NCBI GenBank assembly: GCA_964533145.1
Contig: CAZHLG010000003.1
Location: forward strand, 1 to 42,239
From: CAITQP01 sp964533145
GTDB taxonomy: Bacteria > Patescibacteriota > Minisyncoccia > Phycocordibacterales > UBA9973
Length of the DNA: 42,239 nt
Reading direction: 5' to 3'
Part shown: positions 30,886 through 38,701 of the stretch, piece after piece
How positions within the stretch are numbered: position 1 is the stretch's first letter
Layout of the letters: every line of letters starts with the position of its first letter
Translations under genes and position numbers: made by a program
The notes under the pieces: model-generated
Databases searched by the model: none
What the model saw: the letters and a program-made list of their open reading frames with translations, nothing else
What the model was told of the DNA's origin: nothing

Positions 30886-31152
30886 ATGCAACAGCATCAG
30901 ATTACTGCAATCCGCAAACCTGACCGCCACAGCGAAGTGGAGCACATAACCCATGTGAAATACGACAATGTCGTACACACTCGCGAAGAAGTAATTAGGA
31001 GGATTGTAGCTCGAACAGATAGTTTTTATGTTCGCGTTGGTTCGTTGGTAGTTTGGGTAGAAGTTGTCCGTCCTGCCTACCGCGATCCATACATCCGAAC
31101 GAAACCAGACTGGACGGGAAAAGATAATCTGCTTTCACTTCCCCAGTGTTAG
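30886..31152 (+). CDS. DUF3892 protein
   Basis: An 88-residue protein. QITAIRKPDR at the start, a central RTDSFYVRVGSLVVWVEVV and the ending YIRTKPDWTGKDNLLSLPQC match DUF3892, a small domain known from many bacteria with no defined activity. Proteins of this family are often encoded near restriction or stress genes, which fits the position inside the island, divergent from hsdM. There is no SD; ATG lies in CATATG. A 16-bp terminator follows at once. Confidence 0.78.
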   Translation: MQQHQITAIRKPDRHSEVEHITHVKYDNVVHTREEVIRRIVARTDSFYVRVGSLVVWVEVVRPAYRDPYIRTKPDWTGKDNLLSLPQC

Positions 31153-31155
31153 CAA

Positions 31156-31190
31156 TAAAAAGCGGAACGCATGTTGCGTTCCGCTTTTTA
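31156..31190 (+). terminator. Strong intrinsic terminator
   Basis: Perfect 16-bp stem TAAAAAGCGGAACGCA (31156-31171) / TGCGTTCCGCTTTTTA (31175-31190), 3-nt loop, directly after the DUF3892 stop. Confidence 0.88.
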
Positions 31191-31211
31191 TTTTACATTC
31201 AAATAACCTGG

Positions 31212-31225
31212 CTTAGACTCGAACT
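31212..31225 (-). repeat. Right copy 1 of the tRNA T-arm-like 14-mer
   Basis: CTTAGACTCGAACT, one mismatch from the left copy at 23924. The minus strand reads as a tRNA 3' end (T-loop TTCGAGT) with no matching 5' part. Candidate right attachment site of the restriction island. Confidence 0.58.
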
Positions 31226-31234
31226 GTGTGAAAA

Positions 31235-31270
31235 AGCAAAAATACCTTCATTTACGAAGGTATTTTTGCT
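31235..31270. terminator. 15-bp stem terminator between the two right repeats
   Basis: AGCAAAAATACCTTC (31235-31249) / GAAGGTATTTTTGCT (31256-31270), 6-nt loop. Each tRNA-like motif in this window has such a hairpin on its left, as a real tRNA gene on the minus strand would. Confidence 0.75.
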
Positions 31271-31301
31271 AATTCATGCACATTCTGAATTTTTGAGGCC
31301 T

Positions 31302-31315
31302 CTCGGACTCGAACT
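31302..31315 (-). repeat. Right copy 2 of the tRNA T-arm-like 14-mer
   Basis: CTCGGACTCGAACT. Read on the minus strand, the bases after the T-loop (CCGAG, AGGCCTC, A) look like a T-stem strand, acceptor strand and discriminator, but the 5' partner strands are missing. It lies 57 bp from the intact tRNA-Gln. Region 31316-31371 has only a short hairpin (ATTTTGC/GCAAAAT). Confidence 0.55.
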
Positions 31316-31371
31316 GCTATTTTGCGAACGAACCTGCAAAATAAGGCGTCTCGGTCAGTCTCACTGTTTTG

Positions 31372-31442
31372 CTGGGGGATAGGGACTCGAACCCCAATTC
31401 ACGGGACCAAAACCCGGTGTCCTACCATTAGACGATCCCCCA
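31372..31442 (-). tRNA. tRNA-Gln (TTG)
   Basis: 71 nt. Acceptor TGGGGGA (5' end at 31442) pairs with TCCCCCA; discriminator G at 31372; D-loop with TAATGGTAGGAC; anticodon loop TTTTGGT with anticodon TTG; T-arm TGGGG-TTCGAGT-CCCTA. The first anticodon-stem pair is mismatched. CCA is not encoded. Its T-loop contains the GACTCGAAC core (plus strand) of the nearby repeats. Confidence 0.92.
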
Positions 31443-31490
31443 GTATTCGCACGGCTGTCCGCACGGCACCCTGCCCCGAACGCACGCAGC

Positions 31491-32516
31491 TTAGCCGAGT
31501 ATCTTGATGAGCGCAAGCTCGAGCGGCAGCTCCTCGATGTACGCGTGGCGTTGGTCGCGCATGGCATCGAGCAGCGCGAGCAGCGTGGCCGAGCTGATAT
31601 GCGCGCTCTCCATCTTCGAGATGCGCGAGACGAACTCCTTTTCCTCGTCGCCGAGACCGGCGAACTCCCCGCGCGCGAGCGCCGGCGCGACTTTGAGAAG
31701 CAGCGCGCGGCGGAGCGTGTGGAGCAAAAGTTCAAGCAGTGTCTTGGCCGACATGTTGGCGGCACGCGCCTTCTCGAGCGTAGCCAGCGCCTCCGGGAGC
31801 GAACCGCGGGCTATCGCCTCCGTGAGATCGCGCACGACGGCAATGCTCGGAGCGCCGGTGATGCGCGCGACATCGTCGGCACTGATCTTCCCTTCCGCCG
31901 CGCTGGCGACTTTCTGAAGCATGCCGAGCGCATCGCGGAATCCACCGGCTGCGAGCATTGCGATAAGGTCCGCAGCGCCCGGCTCGAGCGCAATCTTCTC
32001 TTTTTGTGCGGTGCGCTCGATCACGCTGCGAAGCACGGCCTCGCTCGGCCGCTTGAACACGAAGCTTTGGCAGCGCGAGACGATGGTCTCCGGCACTTTC
32101 TCGAGTTCCGTCGTGCACAGGATGAAAACGACATGGGTCGGCGGTTCCTCGAGCGTCTTGAGCAGCGCGTTGAATGCCTCCTTCGTGAGCATGTGCACCT
32201 CGTCGATGATGTACACTTTGTATTTCGAATCGAAGGGCAGCGTGCCGACGTTTTCGCGAAGCTCACGGATACTGTCGATGCCGCGGTTCGACGCAGCGTC
32301 GATCTCATACAGGTCGGCAGGCGACGTGCCGAGCGCGCGGGCGATGATGCGCGCAGACGTCGTCTTGCCCGTGCCTCGCCCGCCGGAAAAGAGATATGCA
32401 TGCGCAAGCTTCCCCTTCTCGAGCGCACCCTCAAGCGCAGCGACAATATGCTCCTGTCCGACAAGCTCCGAGAAGGCTTCCGGCCGGTATTTGCGGTAGA
32501 GGGCAGTGTGTTCCAT
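31491..32516 (-). CDS. dnaX: DNA polymerase III gamma/tau subunit, short form without zinc module
   Basis: A 341-residue clamp-loader ATPase. Walker A GGRGTGKT (45-52), Walker B IIDEVHML (104-111), SRC sensor region (about 150), then the AAA+ lid and a helical collar domain. It ends with the collar, so only a gamma-like form exists; tau domains IV-V are absent. Between Walker A and EIDAASN (71-77) there are only about 18 residues (ARALGTSPADLY): the four-Cys zinc module found there in other DnaX proteins is missing. TATACT (32524-32529, after TGC) ends 7 nt before the ATG. Confidence 0.9.
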   Translation of the reverse strand: MEHTALYRKYRPEAFSELVGQEHIVAALEGALEKGKLAHAYLFSGGRGTGKTTSARIIARALGTSPADLYEIDAASNRGIDSIRELRENVGTLPFDSKYKVYIIDEVHMLTKEAFNALLKTLEEPPTHVVFILCTTELEKVPETIVSRCQSFVFKRPSEAVLRSVIERTAQKEKIALEPGAADLIAMLAAGGFRDALGMLQKVASAAEGKISADDVARITGAPSIAVVRDLTEAIARGSLPEALATLEKARAANMSAKTLLELLLHTLRRALLLKVAPALARGEFAGLGDEEKEFVSRISKMESAHISSATLLALLDAMRDQRHAYIEELPLELALIKILG

Positions 32517-32585
32517 ACGGGAGAGTATAGCAAAAAAGGAGGCATTTGCCTTCTTTTTAAACAGTGGTTCAGACGGTCGTCATTT

Positions 32586-33560
32586 TTATTTTTTTAAGAA
32601 TTGCTCAACGACAGCCTCGACGTCTCCCGCAGTATCGCAAAGCATAAGCTTCTCGCGCAGCTCCACCGCTCCGTCGAAGCCGTTCACGTAGGCCTTGTAG
32701 TGCTTCTTCATGAGGGCGAAGCTCTTTACCCCACCAAGCAATTCCTCGTAGAGCTTGGTGTGCTCGACCATGACGCGCAGCTTCTCCTCGACGGAAAGCT
32801 CTTTTTTGTTTTGGTCGAAAAGCCACGGATTGCCGAATATGGCGCGGCCGAGCATGACGCCGTCGCAGCCGGTCTCGGCGACCTTGCGCTTGGCATCCTC
32901 GATGTCTTTGACGTCGCCGTTGCCGAGGATGAGCGTGTCCACGCCCATGCGGTCGCGGATCTCCACGGCCTCGCGCACATGCTCCCAGCGGGCCGGGACC
33001 TTGCTCATCTCCTTGCGCGTGCGCGCATGGATGGTGAGAGCCGCTATGCCCTCTTCGAGCAATGCCGGCACCCATTCGGCGAGCTGGTCCTTGTTGTAGC
33101 CGATGCGCGTCTTCACCGAGACGGGGATGTTCGGCGCGCCGCGCTTAGCTGCACGGATGATAGCCTTGGCAAGTTCGGGATTCTTGATCATGGCGGCGCC
33201 GGCATTCTGCTTTTCGATGGAACGGTCCGGACAGCCCATGTTGATGTCGATGCCGTCAAAGCCGAGCTCCTGGCACAGCCGCGCCGCCGCTTCCATCTTC
33301 TCGATACGCGACCCGAACAGCTGCGCCACGATCGGACGCTCCCCTTCGGTATACATGAGATCGTGCTTAAGGACCTCGCGCCCCGGACTCATGAGGCCGT
33401 CCGCCGAAACGAATTCCGTCCAGAACACGTCCGGACCGCCGCCAGTTTCGCCGTGGCGGGAATATTTTGCGATGATGCGCCGAAAAGCCGCGTCGGTGAC
33501 ATCGGCCATCGGGGCAAGCACGAAGAAGGGCTTGTTCAGTTTTTTCCAAAAATTGTTCAT
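32586..33560 (-). CDS. dus: tRNA-dihydrouridine synthase
   Basis: A 324-residue FMN-dependent TIM-barrel enzyme reducing uridines in the tRNA D-loop. VLAPMADVTDAAFRR (14-28), GFDGIDINMGCPDRSI with the conserved Cys, NAGAAMIKNPELA, VSVKTRIGY, LTIHARTR and LILGNGDV are DusA/B family blocks, ending in the small helical domain. It resembles DusB most. It lies 12 nt downstream of the ftsQ-like gene and may be co-transcribed with it. Confidence 0.92.
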   Translation of the reverse strand: MNNFWKKLNKPFFVLAPMADVTDAAFRRIIAKYSRHGETGGGPDVFWTEFVSADGLMSPGREVLKHDLMYTEGERPIVAQLFGSRIEKMEAAARLCQELGFDGIDINMGCPDRSIEKQNAGAAMIKNPELAKAIIRAAKRGAPNIPVSVKTRIGYNKDQLAEWVPALLEEGIAALTIHARTRKEMSKVPARWEHVREAVEIRDRMGVDTLILGNGDVKDIEDAKRKVAETGCDGVMLGRAIFGNPWLFDQNKKELSVEEKLRVMVEHTKLYEELLGGVKSFALMKKHYKAYVNGFDGAVELREKLMLCDTAGDVEAVVEQFLKK

Positions 33561-33572
33561 AGCACTGCGGAG

Positions 33573-34457
33573 CTATTCCTGTCCTGCAAATTTGTAGTAC
33601 ACCTTGTTGTCGAAACGCAGATCGAAGTACTCAAGGTCCACCCTATCGTTTTGCAGTTTTTTTGCAAGTTCGGGCTTGTCGAGGGCAAGAGAGAGGTTTT
33701 CGGCGGCGCGGGCGATATCCTGCGTCGCGCCAAAGCGCACAGGCGCCGCCCGTCCCTTGCCGAGGTCGATGAGCATGCGGCGCTCTTCCGCGCCGAGCAC
33801 GATGGCCCGGACGGAAAAGCCGTATGATTCAAGCGTCTCCTGGAACACGAGCAGCGCGCGGAAATCGGCTTCCGGGACGAAGGTCTTGCCGAGGGGGGCG
33901 GCATCGCCTGCGGCGATGCCGCCCCCGTACAGCCGCGGATACACATTGCCCGAATATGTCGGAGCGGCCGATACGATCTTGCCGGATTCGTCGGTAAACC
34001 AGCATGCCGCCTCGACGGCCGCGGCATCTGCGCCGCACCACAGAGCGATGCCGCGAAGCTCGGAAACAGCGACGCGCACCGTATGCATGTCGATACGGCT
34101 CGCCGAAACACTCCGAAACCGCGGAAAGGTGGCCGCGATGCGCCGCTCGAGCCGCTGCTTCGGATACACGAATGCGTTGCGGTGCGGGATCAGATACGCG
34201 TACGCGCCCGAGAGCACTTCGTCCGCAACAGCGACGACCTCGTCGGTATCGACGACCTTGTTCCCTTCCACGACGACGGAACGGATACGGAACCGGTTCA
34301 GGTGCGCAAGCAGCACGATGCCGGCGCACAGCACGATCACGCCTGCGCCGACAAGCATCAGGCTGGTACGTTTTTTCGCCCGGCGGCGCAGACGCAACTC
34401 GCGCAGCTTGGGAGACTCTGCGATGTGTTTTTTGAGCGGCGATGCGTCGCGCGGCAT
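33573..34457 (-). CDS. ftsQ: FtsQ/DivIB-like division protein with POTRA domain
   Basis: A 294-residue bitopic protein. Basic cytoplasmic N-terminus (KLRELRLRRRAKKR), membrane helix (about residues 31-52), POTRA domain beginning FRIRSVVVEGNKVVDTDEV (about 54-125), then a beta-rich domain. This is the FtsQ layout; FtsQ recruits FtsB/FtsL to the septum. It is separated from the dcw operon, as is common in CPR genomes. ATG 34469 overlaps a TACTAT box (34468-34473), so ATG 34457, 10 nt after the box, is taken as the start. Confidence 0.8.
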   Translation of the reverse strand: MPRDASPLKKHIAESPKLRELRLRRRAKKRTSLMLVGAGVIVLCAGIVLLAHLNRFRIRSVVVEGNKVVDTDEVVAVADEVLSGAYAYLIPHRNAFVYPKQRLERRIAATFPRFRSVSASRIDMHTVRVAVSELRGIALWCGADAAAVEAACWFTDESGKIVSAAPTYSGNVYPRLYGGGIAAGDAAPLGKTFVPEADFRALLVFQETLESYGFSVRAIVLGAEERRMLIDLGKGRAAPVRFGATQDIARAAENLSLALDKPELAKKLQNDRVDLEYFDLRFDNKVYYKFAGQE

Positions 34458-34493
34458 ATGTTCGTACATAGTAGCACGCGCACGCGCGGGCGT

Positions 34494-35756
34494 TTAGCCG
34501 ATATGGGTCTTGCCCATGTACTTCTCAAGCACTTCCGGCACGCGCACAGTGCCGTCGGCTTCCTGGAAATTCTCGATGAGCGAGACCAGCACGCGCGGCG
34601 TCGGAATGGCGGTCGAGTTGAGCGAATGCGCGTAGCGGAGCGTGCCTTCGGCGTCGCGATAGCGGATGTTGGCGCGGCGCGTCTGGAAATCATGGAAATA
34701 GGATGCTGACGAAATCTCGCGGTACGTGCCCTCCTTAGGGACCCAGAGCTCGATGTCGTACTTCTTGACCTGTCCGAGACCGAGGTCGCCGGCGCAGTTG
34801 ATCACCGTGCGGTACGGGATGCCGAGACTTTCGATGAACTCCTCCGTGTTGCGATTGAGTTCCTCATGCAGCTTCACGCTGGTCTCGTGCGAAGCCTCAC
34901 ACAGGACGAGCTGCTCGAACTTGAAAAACTCATGCACGCGAATCAGGCCCTTCACGTCCTTGGAATGGCTGCCCGCCTCGCGGCGGAAACATGGCGAGAA
35001 GCCGAGGTATTTCTTGGGAAGCTCGGCCGGTTCGAATATCTCATCGGCATACATGCCCATGAGCGGCACTTCGGCCGTACCAGCAAGCACATCGCCGTCC
35101 TGCGTGACATAAAAGTCCTCGGCATCGCCCGGCAGATGCCCGGTGATGTACAGATTCTGCTTGCGCACGATGACCGGCGGGATCACCGGAGAGAATCCGC
35201 GCGCGGAGAAAAATTCGGCCGCATACTGCCAGATGGCGAAGCACAGGCGCGCGCCGTCGCCGACAAGGTAGTATCCGCGGAAACCGTGCACTTTCGTGCC
35301 GCGCTCAAAATCCGCCATGCCGAGCTTGGTCATGATCTCGACATGGTCCTTGGGTTCAAAATCAAATGTGCGGGCCTCGCCCCAGCGCTTGAACTCCTGG
35401 TTCTCGGCATCACTTGCGCCTTCCGGCACGGTCATGTCAGGCACGTTCGGTACCTGCAGCATGAGATCGCGCCATTCGGCCATGATCACCTTGAGATCGT
35501 CCTCCTTTTCGGCAAGACGTTCTTTGAGGCCGCGAAGTTCGGCGAGCAGCGCCTCGCGCGCCTCCGGAGCGAGCTGGCCCGTCATGCCCTCGCCCACGCG
35601 CTTCTGTTCGGCGCGCAGACTTTCCGCGAGCTGCAAAGTCTCACGGCGGCGGTCGTCGAGGGCGACGAGATCGTCGAGGTTCATGCGGACGGCCTTCTTG
35701 CGGATAGCCTCCTTGACGATGTCCTGGTTTTCGCGGATGAATTTGATGTCGAGCAT
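34494..35756 (-). CDS. serS: Seryl-tRNA synthetase
   Basis: A 420-residue class II synthetase. N-terminal tRNA-binding coiled coil (about residues 25-100), then the catalytic domain: TAEVPL (about 225), motif 2 FSPCFRREAGS, HEFFKFEQ, EISSASYFHDFQTRR and the C-terminal NSTAIPTPRVLVSLIENFQ (motif 3). Length and motifs are complete. TAGTAT (35766-35771) ends 9 nt before the ATG. Confidence 0.94.
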   Translation of the reverse strand: MLDIKFIRENQDIVKEAIRKKAVRMNLDDLVALDDRRRETLQLAESLRAEQKRVGEGMTGQLAPEAREALLAELRGLKERLAEKEDDLKVIMAEWRDLMLQVPNVPDMTVPEGASDAENQEFKRWGEARTFDFEPKDHVEIMTKLGMADFERGTKVHGFRGYYLVGDGARLCFAIWQYAAEFFSARGFSPVIPPVIVRKQNLYITGHLPGDAEDFYVTQDGDVLAGTAEVPLMGMYADEIFEPAELPKKYLGFSPCFRREAGSHSKDVKGLIRVHEFFKFEQLVLCEASHETSVKLHEELNRNTEEFIESLGIPYRTVINCAGDLGLGQVKKYDIELWVPKEGTYREISSASYFHDFQTRRANIRYRDAEGTLRYAHSLNSTAIPTPRVLVSLIENFQEADGTVRVPEVLEKYMGKTHIG

Positions 35757-35814
35757 ATATGGCGAATACTACCATACGGCGGCGGCCTCGGCGAGGGCCG
35801 GAGGAGCAGCAAAA

Positions 35815-35839
35815 AAGCCCGCAGATATACTGCGGGCTT
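35815..35839 (-). terminator. Intrinsic terminator
   Basis: Stem AAGCCCGCAG (35815-35824) / CTGCGGGCTT (35830-35839), followed by T6 on the minus strand. It ends the gene at 35862 and isolates serS. Confidence 0.82.
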
Positions 35840-35861
35840 AGTACTGCATACTGCCTGTTTA

Positions 35862-36395
35862 TCAGGCTGCAATAGTGTCCTCTATGACCCCTGACGGATC
35901 CTTGATCTCGCCGGATACGCATGCGGTGAAGAGATGATAGTGTTCGCCGGTACCACCGTCTTCCCGATGCACTTCAATGTTTTTGTTCAAGACACGGGCG
36001 AGATCGACGAATGATTCCTTCGAAAGCGTGATTCGGCCCAGATCGGCATACGTCAATCCGCGCGTATTCCGCACGAACCGGAAGCGCTGCATGAGTTTTT
36101 TGTTCTTAGCACGGGACAGGGTGCGCTTCAGCACTGTTCCGCCTACCATACGGGCCTGTTCAAGATCCTGTTCTTTGGCGAGACCCATGACCGGCACGAG
36201 CATTTTGGGCGTAATGCCCACGAGCGGCAAGACGCGAGTGAGCGGAAGCCACCAGCCCAGGCCGGGAAGAGCGATCGATCGGTACCGTATGTAATTGAAC
36301 CTTCGCGCGGAGAAGCACACTGTCTCGGCAGCATTGAATGCATTAATGATGTCCTGGTCCGATATGTCTGTCGGACGGTCATACTTTGGTTTCAT
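35862..36395 (-). CDS. Hypothetical protein, 177 residues
   Basis: No family recognised. A soluble protein with an amphipathic/hydrophobic middle (YRSIALPGLGWWLPLTRVLP) that could touch a membrane or form a core helix, then a basic helical stretch (KRTLSRAKNKKLMQRFRFVR). The C-terminal HREDGGTGEHYHLFTA contains several His. A perfect consensus promoter (TTGACA-17-TATAAT) and a terminator bound it, so strong expression is expected. Leader is about 35 nt and A/T-rich. Confidence 0.7.
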   Translation of the reverse strand: MKPKYDRPTDISDQDIINAFNAAETVCFSARRFNYIRYRSIALPGLGWWLPLTRVLPLVGITPKMLVPVMGLAKEQDLEQARMVGGTVLKRTLSRAKNKKLMQRFRFVRNTRGLTYADLGRITLSKESFVDLARVLNKNIEVHREDGGTGEHYHLFTACVSGEIKDPSGVIEDTIAA

Positions 36396-36436
36396 ATTCG
36401 GATTTTTATTTGTAAAACAAAAATTTTCTTTTTTCT

Positions 36437-36465
36437 ATTATATATACTTAATATAAATATGTCAA
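36437..36465 (-). promoter_or_regulatory. Perfect consensus sigma-70 promoter
   Basis: TTGACA (36460-36465), 17 bp, TATAAT (36437-36442) on the minus strand: all 12 hexamer bases match consensus. Confidence 0.88.
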
Positions 36466-36489
36466 TTAGTACGCCCGGCGACTCAAAAT

Positions 36490-36723
36490 ACAAAAACCGC
36501 ACGATATCCCATGGATACATGCGGCTTGATTATGATCGCCGGCAATCTCCTCGCCGGCTACTATGCGTTCCAAACTGAATTTTCCTCATCGCTCACGACT
36601 CCGTGCTTGTCTTGCGTCCGCAAGGAAGCTACGGGAGATTATCACAGGCGGAAAATTCAGGGCTGGCGCTCGCGAACCGAGGCCGGCATCTGGATGCTCA
36701 ATAGAGCAATTAAATAACCATCT
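36490..36723 (-). ncRNA. Structured non-coding RNA candidate of unknown family
   Basis: About 230 nt transcribed leftward from a consensus promoter (36730-36758) to an intrinsic terminator (CCGCA..TATCC / GGATA..TGCGG, then TTTTT at 36492-36496). No worthwhile open frame exists: the first ATG gives three codons. Self-complementarity is extensive: an 11-bp long-range helix CTGAATTTTCC (36575-36585) with GGAAAATTCAG (36650-36660); inside it a bulged helix (36601-36608 with 36626-36634) capped by CTTGC/GCAAG (36611-36624); a 5' hairpin TGCTC/GAGCA (36695-36708). I do not see the RNase P, tmRNA, SRP or 6S signatures. The frame at 36511-36717 on the plus strand is judged fortuitous. Confidence 0.6.
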
Positions 36724-36729
36724 GAACGT

Positions 36730-36758
36730 AGTATAGCAAATGCATATATTTTTGTCAA
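36730..36758 (-). promoter_or_regulatory. Consensus promoter of the ncRNA candidate
   Basis: TTGACA (36753-36758), 17 bp, TATACT (36730-36735) on the minus strand. Predicted start near 36723. It diverges from the rmuC promoter (TATACT 36784-36789). Confidence 0.82.
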
Positions 36759-36795
36759 GAGACTGAAAAACCTGGTTCTGCTGTATACTTTCGGC

Positions 36796-37845
36796 ATGCA
36801 AACGGCACTTTTTGTGATCTTGGGCATCGCGGTCGGCGTGGGGGCAGCGGCTTTTTTGCTTCGCAAAAAAGCCGCGCCGCTCCCCCAGGACGACACCGGC
36901 CTCAAGCTGCTCCTCCAGCAGATGAACGAACTCACCCGCACCGTCGACCAAAAACTCGGCGAGTCGTCCCGCGAGATGAACCAGGCCATGCGCCACCAGG
37001 CCAGCGAGGCGACCAAGATCATCCAGGAAGTCACCGAGAAACTCACCCTCCTCGACGTGACCAACAAACAAGTCGTCGGCTTCACCGAGCAACTCGAAGA
37101 GCTGCAGGACATCCTCAAGAACCCGAAGCAGCGCGGCATCCTCGGCGAATATTATCTCGAAGCCCTGCTCAAAAACATCCTGCCCGCCGGCAGCTACGAA
37201 ATGCAGTACGGCTTCCCTGACGGCACGATCGTGGACGCGGCCGTCTTCGTGAAAGACAAGATCATCCCGGTCGACTCGAAGTTCTCGCTCGAGAATTACA
37301 ATCGCCTTGCCGCCGAAAAAGACCCGCTCCGCAAAGCCGAGTACGAGAAGGTGTTCGTGAACGACCTCAAGACCCGCATCACGGAAACCAGCAAGTACAT
37401 CCAGCCTGAGCACGGCACGATGGACTTCGCCTTCATGTTCATCCCGCATGAAGCCATTTATTACGACTTGCTCGTCAACAGCGTCGGCGCCGCAAGCGAG
37501 AGCGACGAGAACCTGATCCAGCGTGCGGCAAGCAAGTACAAGGTCATCATTGTCTCCCCCACGTCGTTCCTCGCGTATCTCCAGACGGTGCTCCAGGGAT
37601 TGCGCGCGCTGCAGATCGAAGAGACAGCCAAGGACATCGTGAAGCGCGTCGGCGAGCTCGGCAAGCATCTCAAGGCGTACGAGGACTACCATGCGAAACT
37701 CGGCAACGCCCTCGGCACGGCCGTAAACCAGTACAATTCCGCCGGCAAGGAATTCAAGAAACTCGACAAAGACGTGATGCGCATCACGGAAGAAGCCCCA
37801 GGGCTCGAAGCCGCGCTGCTCGACAAGCCCGGTACGGACGAGTAG
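36796..37845 (+). CDS. rmuC: DNA recombination protein RmuC
   Basis: A 349-residue protein with an N-terminal membrane helix (about residues 3-21), a coiled coil (about 35-110) and the RmuC domain: KQRGILGEYYLEALL (about 112-126), GTIVDAAVFVKDKIIPVDSKFSLENY (a PD-(D/E)XK-like nuclease core, with D and the DSK lysine) and FMFIPHEAIYYDLL. RmuC limits inversion at short repeats in E. coli; its nuclease role is predicted. TATACT ends 6 nt before the ATG. Confidence 0.9.
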   Translation: MQTALFVILGIAVGVGAAAFLLRKKAAPLPQDDTGLKLLLQQMNELTRTVDQKLGESSREMNQAMRHQASEATKIIQEVTEKLTLLDVTNKQVVGFTEQLEELQDILKNPKQRGILGEYYLEALLKNILPAGSYEMQYGFPDGTIVDAAVFVKDKIIPVDSKFSLENYNRLAAEKDPLRKAEYEKVFVNDLKTRITETSKYIQPEHGTMDFAFMFIPHEAIYYDLLVNSVGAASESDENLIQRAASKYKVIIVSPTSFLAYLQTVLQGLRALQIEETAKDIVKRVGELGKHLKAYEDYHAKLGNALGTAVNQYNSAGKEFKKLDKDVMRITEEAPGLEAALLDKPGTDE

Positions 37846-37893
37846 TCCGCGCCGCAAAAAACCGCCCCGGAGGGCGGTTTTTTGCGGCGCGGA
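37846..37893. terminator. Exceptional 22-bp bidirectional terminator
   Basis: Arms 37846-37867 and 37872-37893 are perfectly complementary over 22 bp, with a 4-nt loop and an internal A6/T6 block. It serves rmuC and the convergent surface-protein gene ending at 37899. Confidence 0.9.
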
Positions 37894-37898
37894 TCGCG

Positions 37899-38597
37899 CT
37901 AATCGTGCACGTTGATGACCGCCGCCGGAATCGAAGGGCCCGTCCACGAGAACACGCCGCCAGTACCCGGGTTCGTTGCCTTGAACGCATTGAGCTTCGT
38001 GTTATACCAGGTGCCGCCCGGAACATTGAGCGTATCGCTCACCAGGCGGAGCTGCACTGTCGCGCCCGGGTTGATGACATATCCCGTCGTGTCCGAGAAA
38101 GACATGACGCAGCGCGCGTTAGACGCGGCGCATACGACGGTGTCGGGCGTCGGGAACGGCAGCGCTGTTCCGAACGGCGTCGTCGCGACGAAGAACCGGA
38201 CATTCTGCATCGGCGTCCATGTGCCCGCAAGATTGGTATCAAGCGAGAACGAAACGTCGGTGAGCTTGAGCGGACAGTCGCCGGGATTCTTGAGCGTCCA
38301 TGCGCCGCGGATCTGGTTGCGGCCGCCGACCTGCGTGCCCGTGTAGACTGTCGTGACCGGGAAACTCGGGCCGAGCGCCGGAACAAGCGTCCCTGTCGGA
38401 GCGCCGTCGAGACAGCTGTATTTCGTGCCGGTGTCGCCGCCTTTCTTTTTCTGGCGATCGGCCGGCGTGACCTGAGCCGTGTTTTCGAGCGAACGCTGAT
38501 GCGAATTAGCGTACACGAAATATCCGGCGATGCCGAGCAGGACGATGACGATCAGGATTTTGACCGGATTGCTTTCAGAACTTTTCCAATACCCCAT
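37899..38597 (-). CDS. Membrane-anchored surface protein
   Basis: A 232-residue protein: short charged N-terminus, membrane helix (about 12-29, VKILIVIVLLGIAGYFVY), a polar linker with KKKGGDTG, then a ~165-residue extracellular beta-rich domain rich in Gly, Thr, Asn and Pro. Four Cys (near residues 62, 107, 155 and 162) could form disulfides. The domain, with IRGAWTLKNPGDCPL and NPGATVQLRL, recalls NPCBM/Ig-like 'next to BRCA1'-type beta-sandwiches, but I cannot assign it. No SD; a TATACT box at 38655-38660 (minus strand) would give a leader of about 50 nt. Confidence 0.7.
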   Translation of the reverse strand: MGYWKSSESNPVKILIVIVLLGIAGYFVYANSHQRSLENTAQVTPADRQKKKGGDTGTKYSCLDGAPTGTLVPALGPSFPVTTVYTGTQVGGRNQIRGAWTLKNPGDCPLKLTDVSFSLDTNLAGTWTPMQNVRFFVATTPFGTALPFPTPDTVVCAASNARCVMSFSDTTGYVINPGATVQLRLVSDTLNVPGGTWYNTKLNAFKATNPGTGGVFSWTGPSIPAAVINVHD

Positions 38598-38701
38598 ACT
38601 GATGATGTTCCCGTCCCGCGTGCAACGAGAAGTGCGTTAGGTGCTAATGCGTAAAGTATATGCCCCGCACGCCGCGAGCACAAGAAGGCTAGCGCAGAAA
38701 A

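Noticed and set aside
31302..31371. A second complete tRNA gene next to tRNA-Gln
   Set aside because: Only the T-loop and a possible 3' strand are present; the 5' acceptor and T-stem strands cannot be paired.
36511..36717. 68-codon plus-strand frame in the ncRNA region
   Set aside because: No promoter or ribosome site; the opposite strand has a consensus promoter, terminator and strong secondary structure.
36586..37947. 453-codon minus-strand frame antisense to rmuC, extending into the ncRNA
   Set aside because: rmuC is the supported gene; the part in 36586-36723 is low-confidence and merely open.
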